NCBI RefSeq assembly: GCF_016862575.1
Contig: NZ_BONF01000014.1
Location: 1 to 64,000 of the forward strand
DNA length: 64,000 nucleotides
DNA from: Catellatospora bangladeshensis
Lineage (GTDB): Bacteria; Actinomycetota; Actinomycetes; Mycobacteriales; Micromonosporaceae
Direction of reading: 5' to 3'
A program made the position numbers and the translations under genes. Below the pieces are notes generated by a model. The model saw nothing but the letters and a program-made list of their open reading frames with translations. It was not told where the DNA came from and ran no database searches. Within the stretch, counting starts at the first letter, position 1, and every line of letters starts with the position of its first letter. Below are positions 19,053 to 31,690 of this stretch, piece by piece.

Positions 19053-20327
19053 ATGTCGCAGCCCGAGCAGTGCGTACGGCCCCCGGGCCCGCGCGGGCAC
19101 TGGCTCATGGGCAACACCCCCGCCTACGACGCGGACCGCATGGGCTTCCTGCGCCGCACACATGCCGCATACGGCGACGTGTTCTCCTTCGACGAGCGCA
19201 CCGTCTTCGTCACCGATCCCGAGCTGACCCACGACGCGCTCGCCCGCACCAACACCAGCTTCCTCACCGAGCTGGCGCCGTTCGCCCCGCGGCCCGACCT
19301 CGCTCAGGCCACCGCGCAGGCCGACGCCTGGATGTCGGCGCGCCGCACGGTGTGGGCCGGGCTGAACCACTCCGCCGCGGCCGCCGCCGACGCACGCACG
19401 GTCGAGCTGCTCGACGAGCACCTGCGTACGGCCGCCGAAAGCGAGACCGGCGTGGTGGACCTGATGCGCTCGTTCACCGCCCACACGATCGCCGAGTACT
19501 GCTTCGGCCCGGACGCGGCCGGCATCCCGGCGCTGCTCGCCGAGAACCTCGCCATCACCGAGCCGTTCACCGGCTCGTCGTACCAGTTCCCGGCCTGGCT
19601 GCCGCTGCCGCGCCACCGCCGCTTCTTCCGGGTGCACCGGCACACCGTCGAGACGCTGACCGGGATCGTGGCCCGGCGGCGCGCCTCGGGTGGCGGCGGG
19701 CGGGACCTGCTCGGGTTCGTGCTCGGCGCGGACCCGGCGATGCCCGACCGCACCGTGACGGCGACCCTGCGCGGCATCCTCATGGGCGGGCACGGCATCC
19801 CCGCGGCGGCGTACACCTCCATCGTCAAGGAACTCGCCACCAGGCCGCGGCTCGCCGCGGACCTGCGGGACGAGGCCGGGCACGGCGTGCCTGCGGCCCG
19901 GCTGCCGCTGGCCGAGGCGGTGGTCAAGGAGGTGCTGCGGCTGCAGCCGCCGGTGTGGCTGATGACCCGGACCGCGAGCGCCGCCACCACGCTGGGCGGC
20001 TGGTCGCTGGCCCCGGGCGACGAGGTGCTGCTGAACCCGTACCTGATCCAGCGTGATCCGCGCTGGTGGGCGCGGCCCGACGAGTTCGATCCGGGCCGCT
20101 GGCTCACCGGGCAGGCCGCCCCGCGGGCGGCGTACCTGCCGTTCGGGGCGGGACCACGCGTGTGCGTCGGGTCCGCGCTGACCATGCGGCAGCTGACCCT
20201 GGCGACCTCACGCCTGGCGCAGGCCTACACGGTCGAGTCGGGCAACGCCGCCACCGCCGCGCCGCGCTTCCACGGCCGGCTCGCCCCGGCGGGCCTGCGA
20301 GCCCGCTTCCGTCCCGTGCGCCGCTGA
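19053..20327 (+). CDS. Cytochrome P450 associated with the aromatic peptide
   Basis: 424 residues from the ATG at 19053, preceded by AGGGAG; an upstream ATG at 19032 lies inside the terminator stem and is rejected. The K-helix ExxR is in VVKEVLRLQPPVW. The heme loop is LPFGAGPRVCVGSALTM, with the thiolate Cys. The I-helix region reads GILMGGHGIPAAAYTSI and lacks the usual acid-Thr pair (A/G-G-x-D/E-T), as in some P450s that do radical coupling rather than simple hydroxylation. It is soluble with no membrane anchor. It probably catalyses C-C, C-N or C-O cross-links between aromatic residues of the neighbouring peptide. A redox partner is not encoded nearby. Confidence 0.85.
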   Translation: MSQPEQCVRPPGPRGHWLMGNTPAYDADRMGFLRRTHAAYGDVFSFDERTVFVTDPELTHDALARTNTSFLTELAPFAPRPDLAQATAQADAWMSARRTVWAGLNHSAAAAADARTVELLDEHLRTAAESETGVVDLMRSFTAHTIAEYCFGPDAAGIPALLAENLAITEPFTGSSYQFPAWLPLPRHRRFFRVHRHTVETLTGIVARRRASGGGGRDLLGFVLGADPAMPDRTVTATLRGILMGGHGIPAAAYTSIVKELATRPRLAADLRDEAGHGVPAARLPLAEAVVKEVLRLQPPVWLMTRTASAATTLGGWSLAPGDEVLLNPYLIQRDPRWWARPDEFDPGRWLTGQAAPRAAYLPFGAGPRVCVGSALTMRQLTLATSRLAQAYTVESGNAATAAPRFHGRLAPAGLRARFRPVRR

Positions 20328-20355
20328 GCGCCGAGCATCCTGGAGGTATCCCCGC

Positions 20356-20838
20356 GTGCAGCAAGCCCCGGCCCTGGTCATCGGCATCGCCTCGTCCTCG
20401 GCCCAGCGGCGGCAGCTGACCCGGCTGCTGGGTGCGAGCAGCGCCTTCCTGATCGTGTCGAACGCCGGTGAGGCGCGGGAGTTCCTCGGCGTGGTCGACC
20501 TGCTGCCGGAGGCCGCGCCGCCGGAACCGCCGGAGGAGCCGCTGCGCCTGGCCCCCGGCCTGGCCGTGGACTCCGACCGCCGGGTGCTGCGCTGGCGCGA
20601 CCGGGAGGCCGAGCTGACCCGGCTGGAGTACGACGTGCTGCGCTGCCTGTGCGAGGCGCCGGGGCAGGTGTGGACCTACGAGCGGCTGCACGACACCGTC
20701 TGGGGCAACCGGCACCTGGGCCGGGGCTCCGACATGCACTCGGTGGTGCGGCGGCTGCGCGCCAAGTTCGCCCGGCTCGACGCTGCGGCGACGATCGACA
20801 CCGTGCGTGGGGTCGGCTTCCGGCTCGCCGCGCGCTGA
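20356..20838 (+). CDS. Winged-helix (OmpR/PhoB-type) regulator with short N-terminal domain
   Basis: 160 residues from a GTG with GGAGG upstream, 28 bp after the P450 stop, so probably in the same operon. Residues 1-50 contain one strand-helix-strand unit (ALVIGIASSSAQRRQLTRLL, AFLIVSNAGEAREFL) without the phospho-acceptor Asp of a real receiver. Residues about 70-160 are a trans_reg_C winged helix: LTRLEYDVLRCLCEAPGQVW, RGSDMHSVVRRLRAKF (recognition helix) and TIDTVRGVGFRL (wing). It is a likely local regulator of the peptide/P450 locus. A clear paralogue lies at 25626-26153 on the far side of the S8 protease gene. Confidence 0.8.
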   Translation: MQQAPALVIGIASSSAQRRQLTRLLGASSAFLIVSNAGEAREFLGVVDLLPEAAPPEPPEEPLRLAPGLAVDSDRRVLRWRDREAELTRLEYDVLRCLCEAPGQVWTYERLHDTVWGNRHLGRGSDMHSVVRRLRAKFARLDAAATIDTVRGVGFRLAAR

Positions 20839-20907
20839 CGCTCCCGGCCGGCACGTCCGGCTGAACGTCCCCGGCCGGACCTCCTGGCTGAGCATCGGTA
20901 GACGTGG

Positions 20908-20943
20908 TCCGGCCCGCCCGATCCGAAGACCGGGCGGGCCGGA
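20908..20943. terminator. Bidirectional terminator between regulator and S8 protease
   Basis: A 13-bp perfect stem (TCCGGCCCGCCCG / CGGGCGGGCCGGA) with a 10-base loop lies between two converging genes. A short T-run follows on the + strand. Confidence 0.7.
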
Positions 20944-20971
20944 GCCGTTTCAGCAGGCTAACGGTCGCACG

Positions 20972-25363
<4,392 letters not shown>

Positions 25364-25625
25364 CGGTGTTTCCTCCCCCAGAACGGCCCGGATCGATTGG
25401 GGCGGGGGGACGTGCAGGGGGATGCGTCCGGACGGATCCGGTTCGACGATCCCTCCTCCATTCCCCTGACCGTGCGTGTCGCGCCGGTAGCCCGTTTGGA
25501 CACTATGATCGAGCAAAACGGACGATCAATAGCTGGCCGTGAGCAACTTGTCGTCAACGCAGGCGTCGCGGGCGGCCGGATTGCCCAACACGGTCAGTCC
25601 AATGACGAGTCCCGGGGTGGGTGCT

Positions 25626-26153
25626 GTGACCGAGGACGACGAGATGACGCCGGACGGGCTCGACCCGGCCGACGAGCTGTACACGCTGCTGATCGCGGTC
25701 GCGCCGTCACCGGCCGAGCGGATCCGGCTGGCCGAGCGGCTGGACGGCATCGCCCCGCTGCTGCTGGTGGCCGACCTCGGCGAGCTGCGCCGGCTGATCC
25801 CCGGCCCGCACCAGGCCGCCGCCGCGCCCACGATGGGCGGCGACCGCGCCCTGGTGCTGGACTCGGTCCGGTCGAGGGCCCGCTGCCAGGGCCGCGAAGT
25901 CGAGCTGACGCGGCTGGAGCTGGACCTGCTGACCTGCCTGACCACCGCGCCGATCCGCGTCTGGAGCTACGCCGAGCTGCACCGGGCGGTGTGGCACGAG
26001 GAGGGCGGCGAGCAGCGGGCGGACGTGCAGTCACTGGTCAAGCGGCTGCGCCGCAAGCTGCACGAACTGGGCACGGGCACCACGATCGACGCGGTGCGGG
26101 GCGTCGGCCTGCGGCTCAGCGAACGGCGGCAGCCGCGGGTCGGGCGGTCGTGA
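25626..26153 (+). CDS. Winged-helix regulator, paralogue of the P450-locus regulator
   Basis: 175 residues if the GTG at 25626 is used (GGGTGGG upstream); GTG 25539 and ATG 25602 or 25644 are alternatives, so the start is uncertain. It has the same architecture as the regulator at 20356: a short N-terminal half (YTLLIAVAPSPAERIRLAERL, LLLVADLGELRRLI), then a trans_reg_C winged helix with LTRLELDLLTCLTTAPIRVW, RADVQSLVKRLRRKLHELG and TIDAVRGVGLRLS. No phospho-acceptor Asp is visible. It is divergent from the S8 protease with about 260 bp between them, making that protease a plausible target. The two paralogues probably arose by duplication within this region. Confidence 0.75.
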   Translation: MTEDDEMTPDGLDPADELYTLLIAVAPSPAERIRLAERLDGIAPLLLVADLGELRRLIPGPHQAAAAPTMGGDRALVLDSVRSRARCQGREVELTRLELDLLTCLTTAPIRVWSYAELHRAVWHEEGGEQRADVQSLVKRLRRKLHELGTGTTIDAVRGVGLRLSERRQPRVGRS

Positions 26154-26329
26154 GCGCTGCCTGAAACAGGCAATGTGGGCGCCCTTCAGGGTCGGTCCGC
26201 AATCCGACAGGATGCGGCGGCCGAACCGGGGGCGCACTTGACCGGACCCGGCGATGACCGATACGCGACAATTGTCGGAGCGGTTCCGGCACCACGCCGG
26301 AACCGGGCATGCGTCACGGGAGGTCGCAG

Positions 26330-26806
26330 ATGAGCAGCCCGCAGGCGAATCAGGACAACGTCGCCCCGCCCGCCCTGGACATGAAACTCGAAGTCGTGGT
26401 CATCCCGGTCGCCGACGTGGACCGCTCCCTGGCTTTCTACCGGGGTCTGGGCTGGCGGCAGGACGCTGACTACGAGGCCGGGCCCGGCTTCCGGATCGTG
26501 CAGCTGACCCCGCCGGGCTCGGGGTGCTCCGTCCACTTCGGGCGCGGCGTGACGCCGGCGGCGCCGGGCAGCGCCCACAACACCTACCTGGTCGTCAGCG
26601 ACCTGGAGAAGGCGCGGGCCGACCTGGTCGGCCGGGGCGTCGAGGTGAGCGAGATCTACCACAACGTGTACGACAGCGGCGCCCAGGAGCGGGTCGACGG
26701 CCCGGCGGACGACCGGCGCAGCTACGCCTCGTTCGCCACGTTCCGCGACCCGGACGGCAACAGCTGGCTGCTGCAGGAGGTAACCGAACGGCTGCCGGGC
26801 CGCTGA
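26330..26806 (+). CDS. VOC-superfamily protein
   Basis: 158 residues from the ATG at 26330, preceded by GGGAGG. The module begins KLEVVVIPVADVDRSLAFYR and ends ASFATFRDPDGNSWLLQEVT, typical of the VOC fold. It resembles the protein at 35738-36211 (same KLEV(V/I)VIPV start, FGKGMT/FGRGVT and FRDPDGN/FTDPDGN motifs), so the two are paralogues. The substrate is unknown; this subgroup is often annotated glyoxalase/bleomycin resistance. A 63-residue gene follows 28 bp downstream. Confidence 0.87.
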   Translation: MSSPQANQDNVAPPALDMKLEVVVIPVADVDRSLAFYRGLGWRQDADYEAGPGFRIVQLTPPGSGCSVHFGRGVTPAAPGSAHNTYLVVSDLEKARADLVGRGVEVSEIYHNVYDSGAQERVDGPADDRRSYASFATFRDPDGNSWLLQEVTERLPGR

Positions 26807-26834
26807 CCGGCCGCCCCACCGAGGAGGTAACACC

Positions 26835-27026
26835 ATGGACGTCGACACCCTGGCCGAGCTGCTGCGGGAGACCGAGGAGCACCACGGCGCGTACGAGGCG
26901 AGCGCACCCAAGCACCACTGGTCGGACTGGTACGCCGCGTACATGGTCGCCCGCCAGGGCGGCCGGTCATCCGACGAGGCGGCTGCCGAGGCGGCCCGGC
27001 ACATGGAGACGGTGCTGAAGGGCTGA
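26835..27026 (+). CDS. Small conserved-type protein downstream of the VOC gene
   Basis: 63 residues with GAGGAGG before the ATG, in an operon with the VOC gene (28-bp gap). It is rich in acidic, His and Trp residues (EETEEHHGAYEASAPKHHWSDWYAAYMVARQGG) with a helical C-terminus. Similar small helical proteins commonly sit next to VOC or bleomycin-resistance proteins in actinomycetes. No function is known to me. Confidence 0.7.
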   Translation: MDVDTLAELLRETEEHHGAYEASAPKHHWSDWYAAYMVARQGGRSSDEAAAEAARHMETVLKG

Positions 27027-27109
27027 TCCCGATTTCTTCTCCGCCGGGCGACGAGTTCGGCCGCCGACGCCGGTCATGTCTGCGAGGACCTTCGTCCGGA
27101 AGGAGAGAG

Positions 27110-27853
27110 ATGATGACGGCTGAGACCCTGACCGGCGCCGCGCTGCCGCCGGTGGTCGACCGTGAGACCTGGTCGCGGGCCCGCGACGAGCTGCTCGCAC
27201 GGGAGAAGGCGCACACCCGCGAGGGCGACGCCATCGCCGCGGCACGGCGGCGGCTGCCGATGACCCCGGTGCCGCCGGGCGCGACCGTGCACGGTCCCGA
27301 CGGCCCGACGCCGCTGCTGGACGTGTTCGAGGGCCGGCGGATGCTGATCGCGTACTACCACATGTGGCACCACGGCGAGCCGTGGGAGAACCAGTGCGAG
27401 GGCTGCACCTTCGCCACCTGCCACCTGGACCGGCTGGACTACCTGCACGCCCGCGACGTGACCTACGCGGTGTTCTGCGAGGGCTCGTACGCGGAGAGTG
27501 CGCCGTTCGCCGAGTTCATGGGCTACGGGTTCCCGTGGTACTCGGCGAAGGACTCCGATCCGGCGCTGCGGGACGGGCGCGGCTTCGGCATGATCGTCTG
27601 TTACCTGCGCGACGGGGACCAGGTCTACGAGACGTACTGGACCACCGATCGCGGGGTGGAGGCGCTGCTGACCAGCTACCACGCGCTCGACCTGACCGTG
27701 TACGGCCGCCAGGAGCGCTGGGAGGAATCGCCTGCGGGCTGGCCCACGGTCGAGGGTCACCAGTGGCGGGTGGACGGCCGCCCGACGGCCCAGTGGAGCC
27801 GGCCGGGCGTCACGCCGGTGGGCTCGGCGGGGTCCTGCTGCGGCGGGCACTGA
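27110..27853 (+). CDS. DUF899 family thioredoxin-like protein
   Basis: 247 residues starting MMTAETLTG (the second Met is an equally good start), preceded by GGAAGGAGAG. The family pattern is clear: RDELLAREKAHTREGDAIAA, RRRLPM, a thioredoxin-like strand MLIAYYHMWHHGEPWENQCE, then GCTFATCHLDRLDYLHARDVT and FPWYSAKDSD. The Cys pair CEGCTFATC sits at the position of the thioredoxin active site. Members are proposed thioredoxin-fold oxidoreductases; the substrate is unknown. It ends in SCCGGH with two more Cys. A strong terminator follows 7 bp after the stop. Confidence 0.88.
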   Translation: MMTAETLTGAALPPVVDRETWSRARDELLAREKAHTREGDAIAAARRRLPMTPVPPGATVHGPDGPTPLLDVFEGRRMLIAYYHMWHHGEPWENQCEGCTFATCHLDRLDYLHARDVTYAVFCEGSYAESAPFAEFMGYGFPWYSAKDSDPALRDGRGFGMIVCYLRDGDQVYETYWTTDRGVEALLTSYHALDLTVYGRQERWEESPAGWPTVEGHQWRVDGRPTAQWSRPGVTPVGSAGSCCGGH

Positions 27854-27859
27854 ACGGGG

Positions 27860-27895
27860 GCGGGCCGTGACCGGCGGCTTCCGGTCACGGCCCGC
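27860..27895. terminator. Bidirectional terminator
   Basis: A 15-bp perfect stem (GCGGGCCGTGACCGG / CCGGTCACGGCCCGC, loop CGGCTT) lies between the stop codons of two converging genes. Confidence 0.75.
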
Positions 27896-27901
27896 ATGTG
27901 C

Positions 27902-29311
27902 TCAGACGCGGGTGAGGCGTACGGCGTCGGCGATGACCAGGCCGGTGCCGTTCGTCCAGCGGCTCACCCCGACCTTGTTCTCGTCGCCCGCGCTCAGCGT
28001 GAAGGTGCCCAGCGTGCGCCAGCCGCCGCCGTTGTAGCGCTGGTCGACGTGGACGGTCTGGTTGCCGCTCGGCGTGACGATCACGTACGGCGCCTTCGTG
28101 CTGTACCCCGGCAGCGCGGGCCACCAGGCGTCCACCCGGTAGGTCCCGGTCTCCGGAACGGCGAACCTGTACCAGGCGGCGTCACTGGCCGAAACCGGTT
28201 CGGCGTAGCGGTAGTCGGCGCCGTAGCGCTGAGTGGAGTACGCCGACACGCCCCACGCGGTGCTCGCCGTGAAGCGGCCCTCGGTGGTGTTGTCGACGAT
28301 CTGCGACCAGGCCGTCGATGGGTTGTCCGGGTCGCCCGCGGGCGGGGTCAGCGCGGTGCCCAGCGCGTACGGGCGGCCCATGTTCGGGGTGCCGTCGGCG
28401 TTCCAGCTGATCCGCTGGGCCCGGGTGGTCCGGCCCGCATACGTGTACGCCGAGGTGGTCTTGCCGTGGTAGACGATCCAGTCCTCGCTGCCGTCGGGCG
28501 ACTTGAAGAAGCCGTTGTGGCCCGGCCCGTAGACGCCCGCGGCGTCGTTGCGCCAGAACACCGGCCCGGCGTGCTGGACCCAGTTGGCCGGGACCAGCGG
28601 GTCGGCGCCGTTCGCGATCGACTTCATCCACAGCTGGTAGTCGGGCTTGCCGGTGTCGCAGCTGGAGTACACCAGGAACAGGCGGCTCGCGCCGCGCAGC
28701 CCGGTCGGGCCCTCGCGCACCTCGGTGCAGCCGCCGCTGGCCGGCAGCGCCACCCGCGAGCCGGTCACCGACCACGGGGTGTCCATGCGCTGCAGGTAGA
28801 GCTGCGCCGGGCCGCCCATGCCCCGGCCGGGCCCCGCCCAGGCGAAGTACATCTGCCCGTTGTGCACGAACGGCTCGCCGTCGATGGCGTACTCGCCGTG
28901 GTCGGCGATGCGGGCCTTGAAGTGGTACGGGCCCAGCGGGTCGTCGCCGTCGGACTCGATGACGTAGTTGCGGTGCGCGGCGTCGGTGCCGTTGCTGGCG
29001 GTGTAGTAGATGTACCAGCGCTGCCCGAACCGGTACAGCGCCGGAGCCCACAGCTGCTGGTTGCGGCTCGGATCGCCGTCCCGCCACACGGTCGTCTCCC
29101 CGGCGGTGGCCAGCCCCGCCAGGCGCGGCGACTTCCAGATGCCGATCCGGTCCCCCAGCGTGGTCGCCAGGTAGTAGTTGCCGTTCACATAGGTCAGCGT
29201 CGGATCGGCGCCGCCGTTGAGCGGGTTGGTGAACGAGCCCGCCGCCTGCGCGGGCACTCCGGGCACCACCAGCAGCAACAGCGTCGTCAGCAACAGGGTC
29301 AGTCGTCTCAT
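27902..29311 (-). CDS. Secreted GH43-type glycosidase with C-terminal golvesin-like domain
   Basis: 469 residues from the ATG at 29311 with GGGGAG upstream. The signal peptide is residues 1-25 (MRRLTLLLTTLLLLVVPGVP, cleaved near AQA). The five-bladed propeller shows the GH43-like base Asp in NGGADPTLTYV, a WAPALYRFGQRWYIYYTASN blade and DGEPFVHNGQMYFAW. The acid Glu is in VREGPTGLRG. The C-terminal 135 residues (from STAWSQIVDNTTEGRF to the end) form the beta-sandwich known from golvesin C-terminal modules, probably sugar-binding. It likely acts outside the cell on arabino- or xylo-polysaccharide side chains. Divergent from an ArsR-like regulator with 125 bp between the starts. Confidence 0.85.
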   Translation of the reverse strand: MRRLTLLLTTLLLLVVPGVPAQAAGSFTNPLNGGADPTLTYVNGNYYLATTLGDRIGIWKSPRLAGLATAGETTVWRDGDPSRNQQLWAPALYRFGQRWYIYYTASNGTDAAHRNYVIESDGDDPLGPYHFKARIADHGEYAIDGEPFVHNGQMYFAWAGPGRGMGGPAQLYLQRMDTPWSVTGSRVALPASGGCTEVREGPTGLRGASRLFLVYSSCDTGKPDYQLWMKSIANGADPLVPANWVQHAGPVFWRNDAAGVYGPGHNGFFKSPDGSEDWIVYHGKTTSAYTYAGRTTRAQRISWNADGTPNMGRPYALGTALTPPAGDPDNPSTAWSQIVDNTTEGRFTASTAWGVSAYSTQRYGADYRYAEPVSASDAAWYRFAVPETGTYRVDAWWPALPGYSTKAPYVIVTPSGNQTVHVDQRYNGGGWRTLGTFTLSAGDENKVGVSRWTNGTGLVIADAVRLTRV

Positions 29312-29436
29312 GCCATCAACTCCCCGATCGGAAACGGTCGGCACGAGCATCGATGCACGCATCGACGGGCGCCAGTCGCTTCGGGCTGAGCCGAAGCGTC
29401 GGCCGTGGTAGATTGCGCCGCAGCGGAGGTCGGGCG

Positions 29437-30423
29437 ATGCTGCGCATACACTTCACCGCCGCGGACCTGGGCGCGGTGCGGCTCGCCGCCGGCGCCGATC
29501 CGCTGTGGGAGTCCCTGCTGAGCCAGCACCTGCTGCGCGGCGGCGCGACCCCGCCGATCCTCGGCCAGTGGCGCGCGGGCGCGATCGCCCGGCTCACCCC
29601 GCAGATGCGGGCGCTGATGGGCCTGGCCCCGCCGACCGGCTACTCGGCCGACTTCCTCACCCCCACCAGCGGCGTACGCGACATCGCGGCGGGGATCGAC
29701 GCGGTGCTCGCCACGCCCCGGGAGCATCTGCGCGCCGACCTGCACCGGCTGGTGGCGCGGCGGCCGTCGTCGGGGTGGCTGCGGCGGCTGGCCGACGGCG
29801 ACCGGCGGGCGCTGAGCGCGCTGGCCGCGGTGATGCGCTCCTACTTCGACGCGGTGCTCGGCCCGCACTGGGACCTCATCGCCAGCCAGGTCGCGGCCGC
29901 TCGGGCGCGCGGCGCACGGTCCATGGTGGACGGCGGCGTCGACCGGCTGCTCACGACGCTGCACCCGGCGGTGCGGTGGGAGGCGCCGACGCTGCACGTC
30001 GCCTATCCGGTCGACCGTGACCTGCACCTGGACGGGCGCGGCCTGGTCCTGATGCCCTCGTTCTTCTGCCGTCGGACGCCGGTCACGCTGCGGGCGGCGG
30101 ACCGGCCGCCGGTGCTGGTGTACCCGATCGACGACGAACTCGGCTGGGCGGCCGGCCCGGCGGCGCCCGGTGACCGCCTGCTCGCGCTGCTCGGCACGAC
30201 CCGGGCCGCGGTGCTGCGCGCCGTCGCACTCCATCCGCACGGCTGCACCACCGGTGAGCTGGCCGTGCAGGTGCGCGTATCGCTGTCCAGCGCCAGCGAG
30301 CACGCCACCACGCTCCGCCGGGCCGGGCTGCTGTGGGCCCGCCCGTGCGGCAGGCACACCCTGCACACCGTCACGCCGCTGGGCTACGCGCTGCTCGACG
30401 GAGCGTCACGGGCCGAGAGGTAA
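29437..30423 (+). CDS. ArsR-like winged-helix regulator with DUF5937-type N-terminal domain
   Basis: 328 residues from the ATG at 29437, with GCGGAGGTCGGG upstream. The long N-terminal half (MLRIHFTAADLGAVRLAAGA, LWESLLSQHLLR) is typical of actinobacterial ArsR-family proteins of about 330 residues. The C-terminal winged helix is TRAAVLRAVALHPHGCTTGE then VSLSSASEHATTLRRAGLLW. No metal-binding Cys cluster is present, so arsenic or metal sensing is unlikely. It is divergent from the GH43/golvesin gene (125-bp gap) and may control it. The ligand is unknown. Confidence 0.8.
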   Translation: MLRIHFTAADLGAVRLAAGADPLWESLLSQHLLRGGATPPILGQWRAGAIARLTPQMRALMGLAPPTGYSADFLTPTSGVRDIAAGIDAVLATPREHLRADLHRLVARRPSSGWLRRLADGDRRALSALAAVMRSYFDAVLGPHWDLIASQVAAARARGARSMVDGGVDRLLTTLHPAVRWEAPTLHVAYPVDRDLHLDGRGLVLMPSFFCRRTPVTLRAADRPPVLVYPIDDELGWAAGPAAPGDRLLALLGTTRAAVLRAVALHPHGCTTGELAVQVRVSLSSASEHATTLRRAGLLWARPCGRHTLHTVTPLGYALLDGASRAER

Positions 30424-30524
30424 CGCATCACATCATGGGACGACCAGTTGATCTGGTTGACAGGTGTCGTTAACGTGCCCAGACGTTGGTTTAAAGCTCC
30501 CCCGCAAGGTGAATGGAACGACAC

Positions 30525-31382
30525 GTGACCGACCCCTTCGCGCAACCTCCGCAGCCGTCCGACCCGTACCAGTCCGCGCAGCCCCCTTACGGGCAGCCAC
30601 AGCAGCCCGTGTCGCCGGCCTACCCGCCGCCGCACCACGGCCCGGCTCAGCCGGCCTACGGGCAGCCCGCCTACTTCCCCGGCGGCCAGCAGCCCCCGGC
30701 GAAGTCCAACAAGGGGCTGATCATCGGCATCGTCGCCGGTGTGCTCGTCCTGCTGCTGGTGCTCTGCGGTGTCGGCGTGTGGCTGTTCGCCAACGCCGCC
30801 GACGACGACCCGGTCCTGCCGGACCCGAAGCCCACGCGGTCGAGCAGCACCGCGGCTCCGGCGCCCACCGCCGAGCAGCCCGGCGGCAACAACGCGCTGA
30901 CCGCCCGCTACTCCTCCGACTTCGCCGAGGTGTGCCAGGGCGGGGCGATCCTGAACGCGGCGGACTACACCCCGGGGGCGGCCAAGGCGTACGTCTTCGC
31001 CAACTCGCCCGACCGGCCGACGCGGTGGAACACCAAGTCCGTGAACTCGACCAAGCCGTACTACGCCAAGTCGGCCGACTACACGACGGTGAGCGTGGTC
31101 GGCTGTCTCACCTACGTGGAGGGCAGCGAGGCCCAGGGCCAGAAGTGCGAGATCAAGGCGACCGACGGCAAGAAGCTGACCGTCGACTACCTGTCCTCGC
31201 GCTACACCCTGACCTTCCACGCGGCGAAGACCGGCGAGAAGGTGGCCGACGGCGGCACGATCAACGCGCCGGCCAACCGCTGCCCGAGCTTCCTCACGTA
31301 CAACAAGGAGACGCTGAAGTCCTACGCGTCGCCCGACAGCGGCTCGCTGGACGCGGCGCTCGACAAGCTGCTGGTCGGCTGA
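30525..31382 (+). CDS. Proline-rich single-pass membrane protein
   Basis: 285 residues from GTG 30525 (MTDPFAQPPQPSDPYQ); an ATG at 30513 adds four residues, and its ribosome site is no better. Residues 1-60 are a cytoplasmic Pro/Gln/Tyr-rich repeat region. Residues about 67-92 (GLIIGIVAGVLVLLLVLCGVG) form one membrane helix. A Ser/Thr/Pro-rich linker and a Cys-containing extracellular domain (FAEVCQGGAILNAADYTPGA, VVGCLTYVEG, QKCEIKATDG) follow. This architecture is common in actinobacterial cell-envelope proteins of unknown function. The strong terminator 16 bp after the stop suggests a single-gene unit. Confidence 0.75.
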   Translation: MTDPFAQPPQPSDPYQSAQPPYGQPQQPVSPAYPPPHHGPAQPAYGQPAYFPGGQQPPAKSNKGLIIGIVAGVLVLLLVLCGVGVWLFANAADDDPVLPDPKPTRSSSTAAPAPTAEQPGGNNALTARYSSDFAEVCQGGAILNAADYTPGAAKAYVFANSPDRPTRWNTKSVNSTKPYYAKSADYTTVSVVGCLTYVEGSEAQGQKCEIKATDGKKLTVDYLSSRYTLTFHAAKTGEKVADGGTINAPANRCPSFLTYNKETLKSYASPDSGSLDAALDKLLVG

Positions 31383-31397
31383 GCGCTTCCCTACGCC

Positions 31398-31432
31398 GAC
31401 GGCCCCGGCTCCGGCATGGAGCCGGGGCCGTC
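31398..31432 (+). terminator. Intrinsic terminator-like hairpin
   Basis: A 15-bp perfect inverted repeat (GACGGCCCCGGCTCC / GGAGCCGGGGCCGTC) with the loop GGCAT, just after the membrane-protein gene. Confidence 0.75.
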
Positions 31433-31467
31433 GTGCTCGGGCGGCAGGCCGCGTGCGGCTGGCGGCC

Positions 31468-31481
31468 GGAAAGCGCTTGCC
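31468..31481. promoter_or_regulatory. LacI-type operator upstream of pectate lyase
   Basis: GGAAAGCGCTTGCC is a near-perfect palindrome about the central CG (AAGCGCTT core), the typical recognition pattern of LacI-family sugar regulators. It lies about 210 bp before the lyase start. The remainder of the 308-bp gap 31383-31690 holds the terminator above, and a TTGACT at 31624-31629 that may be a -35 element. Confidence 0.5.
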
Positions 31482-31690
31482 ATAGGATCGGCGAAATCCT
31501 GCGAATGAGGGGAGCCGAGGCAGCGGCCCAAAGTTCGCCATAGCTCACCAATCCGGACCGATCGACGTGCCGGCTAGCCACTTCTGGCCCGATTTGGTGC
31601 AACAAAGCTGCACATCCAATCCATTGACTGTTATAAGTGAACCTTCCTATGTTGGCGGGAAAGCGCATTCCAACACAGGGAGGTCCTACA

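Noticed and set aside
18841..19053. A 70-codon frame starting at ATG 18841 over the peptide gene
   Set aside because: No ribosome site and composition of a shifted frame; the 31-residue frame starting at 18890 has a perfect site and an aromatic core next to a P450.
26158..26172. TGCCTGAAACAGGCA palindrome after the second winged-helix regulator
   Set aside because: Small and isolated; could be an operator or part of a terminator, but nothing distinguishes them.
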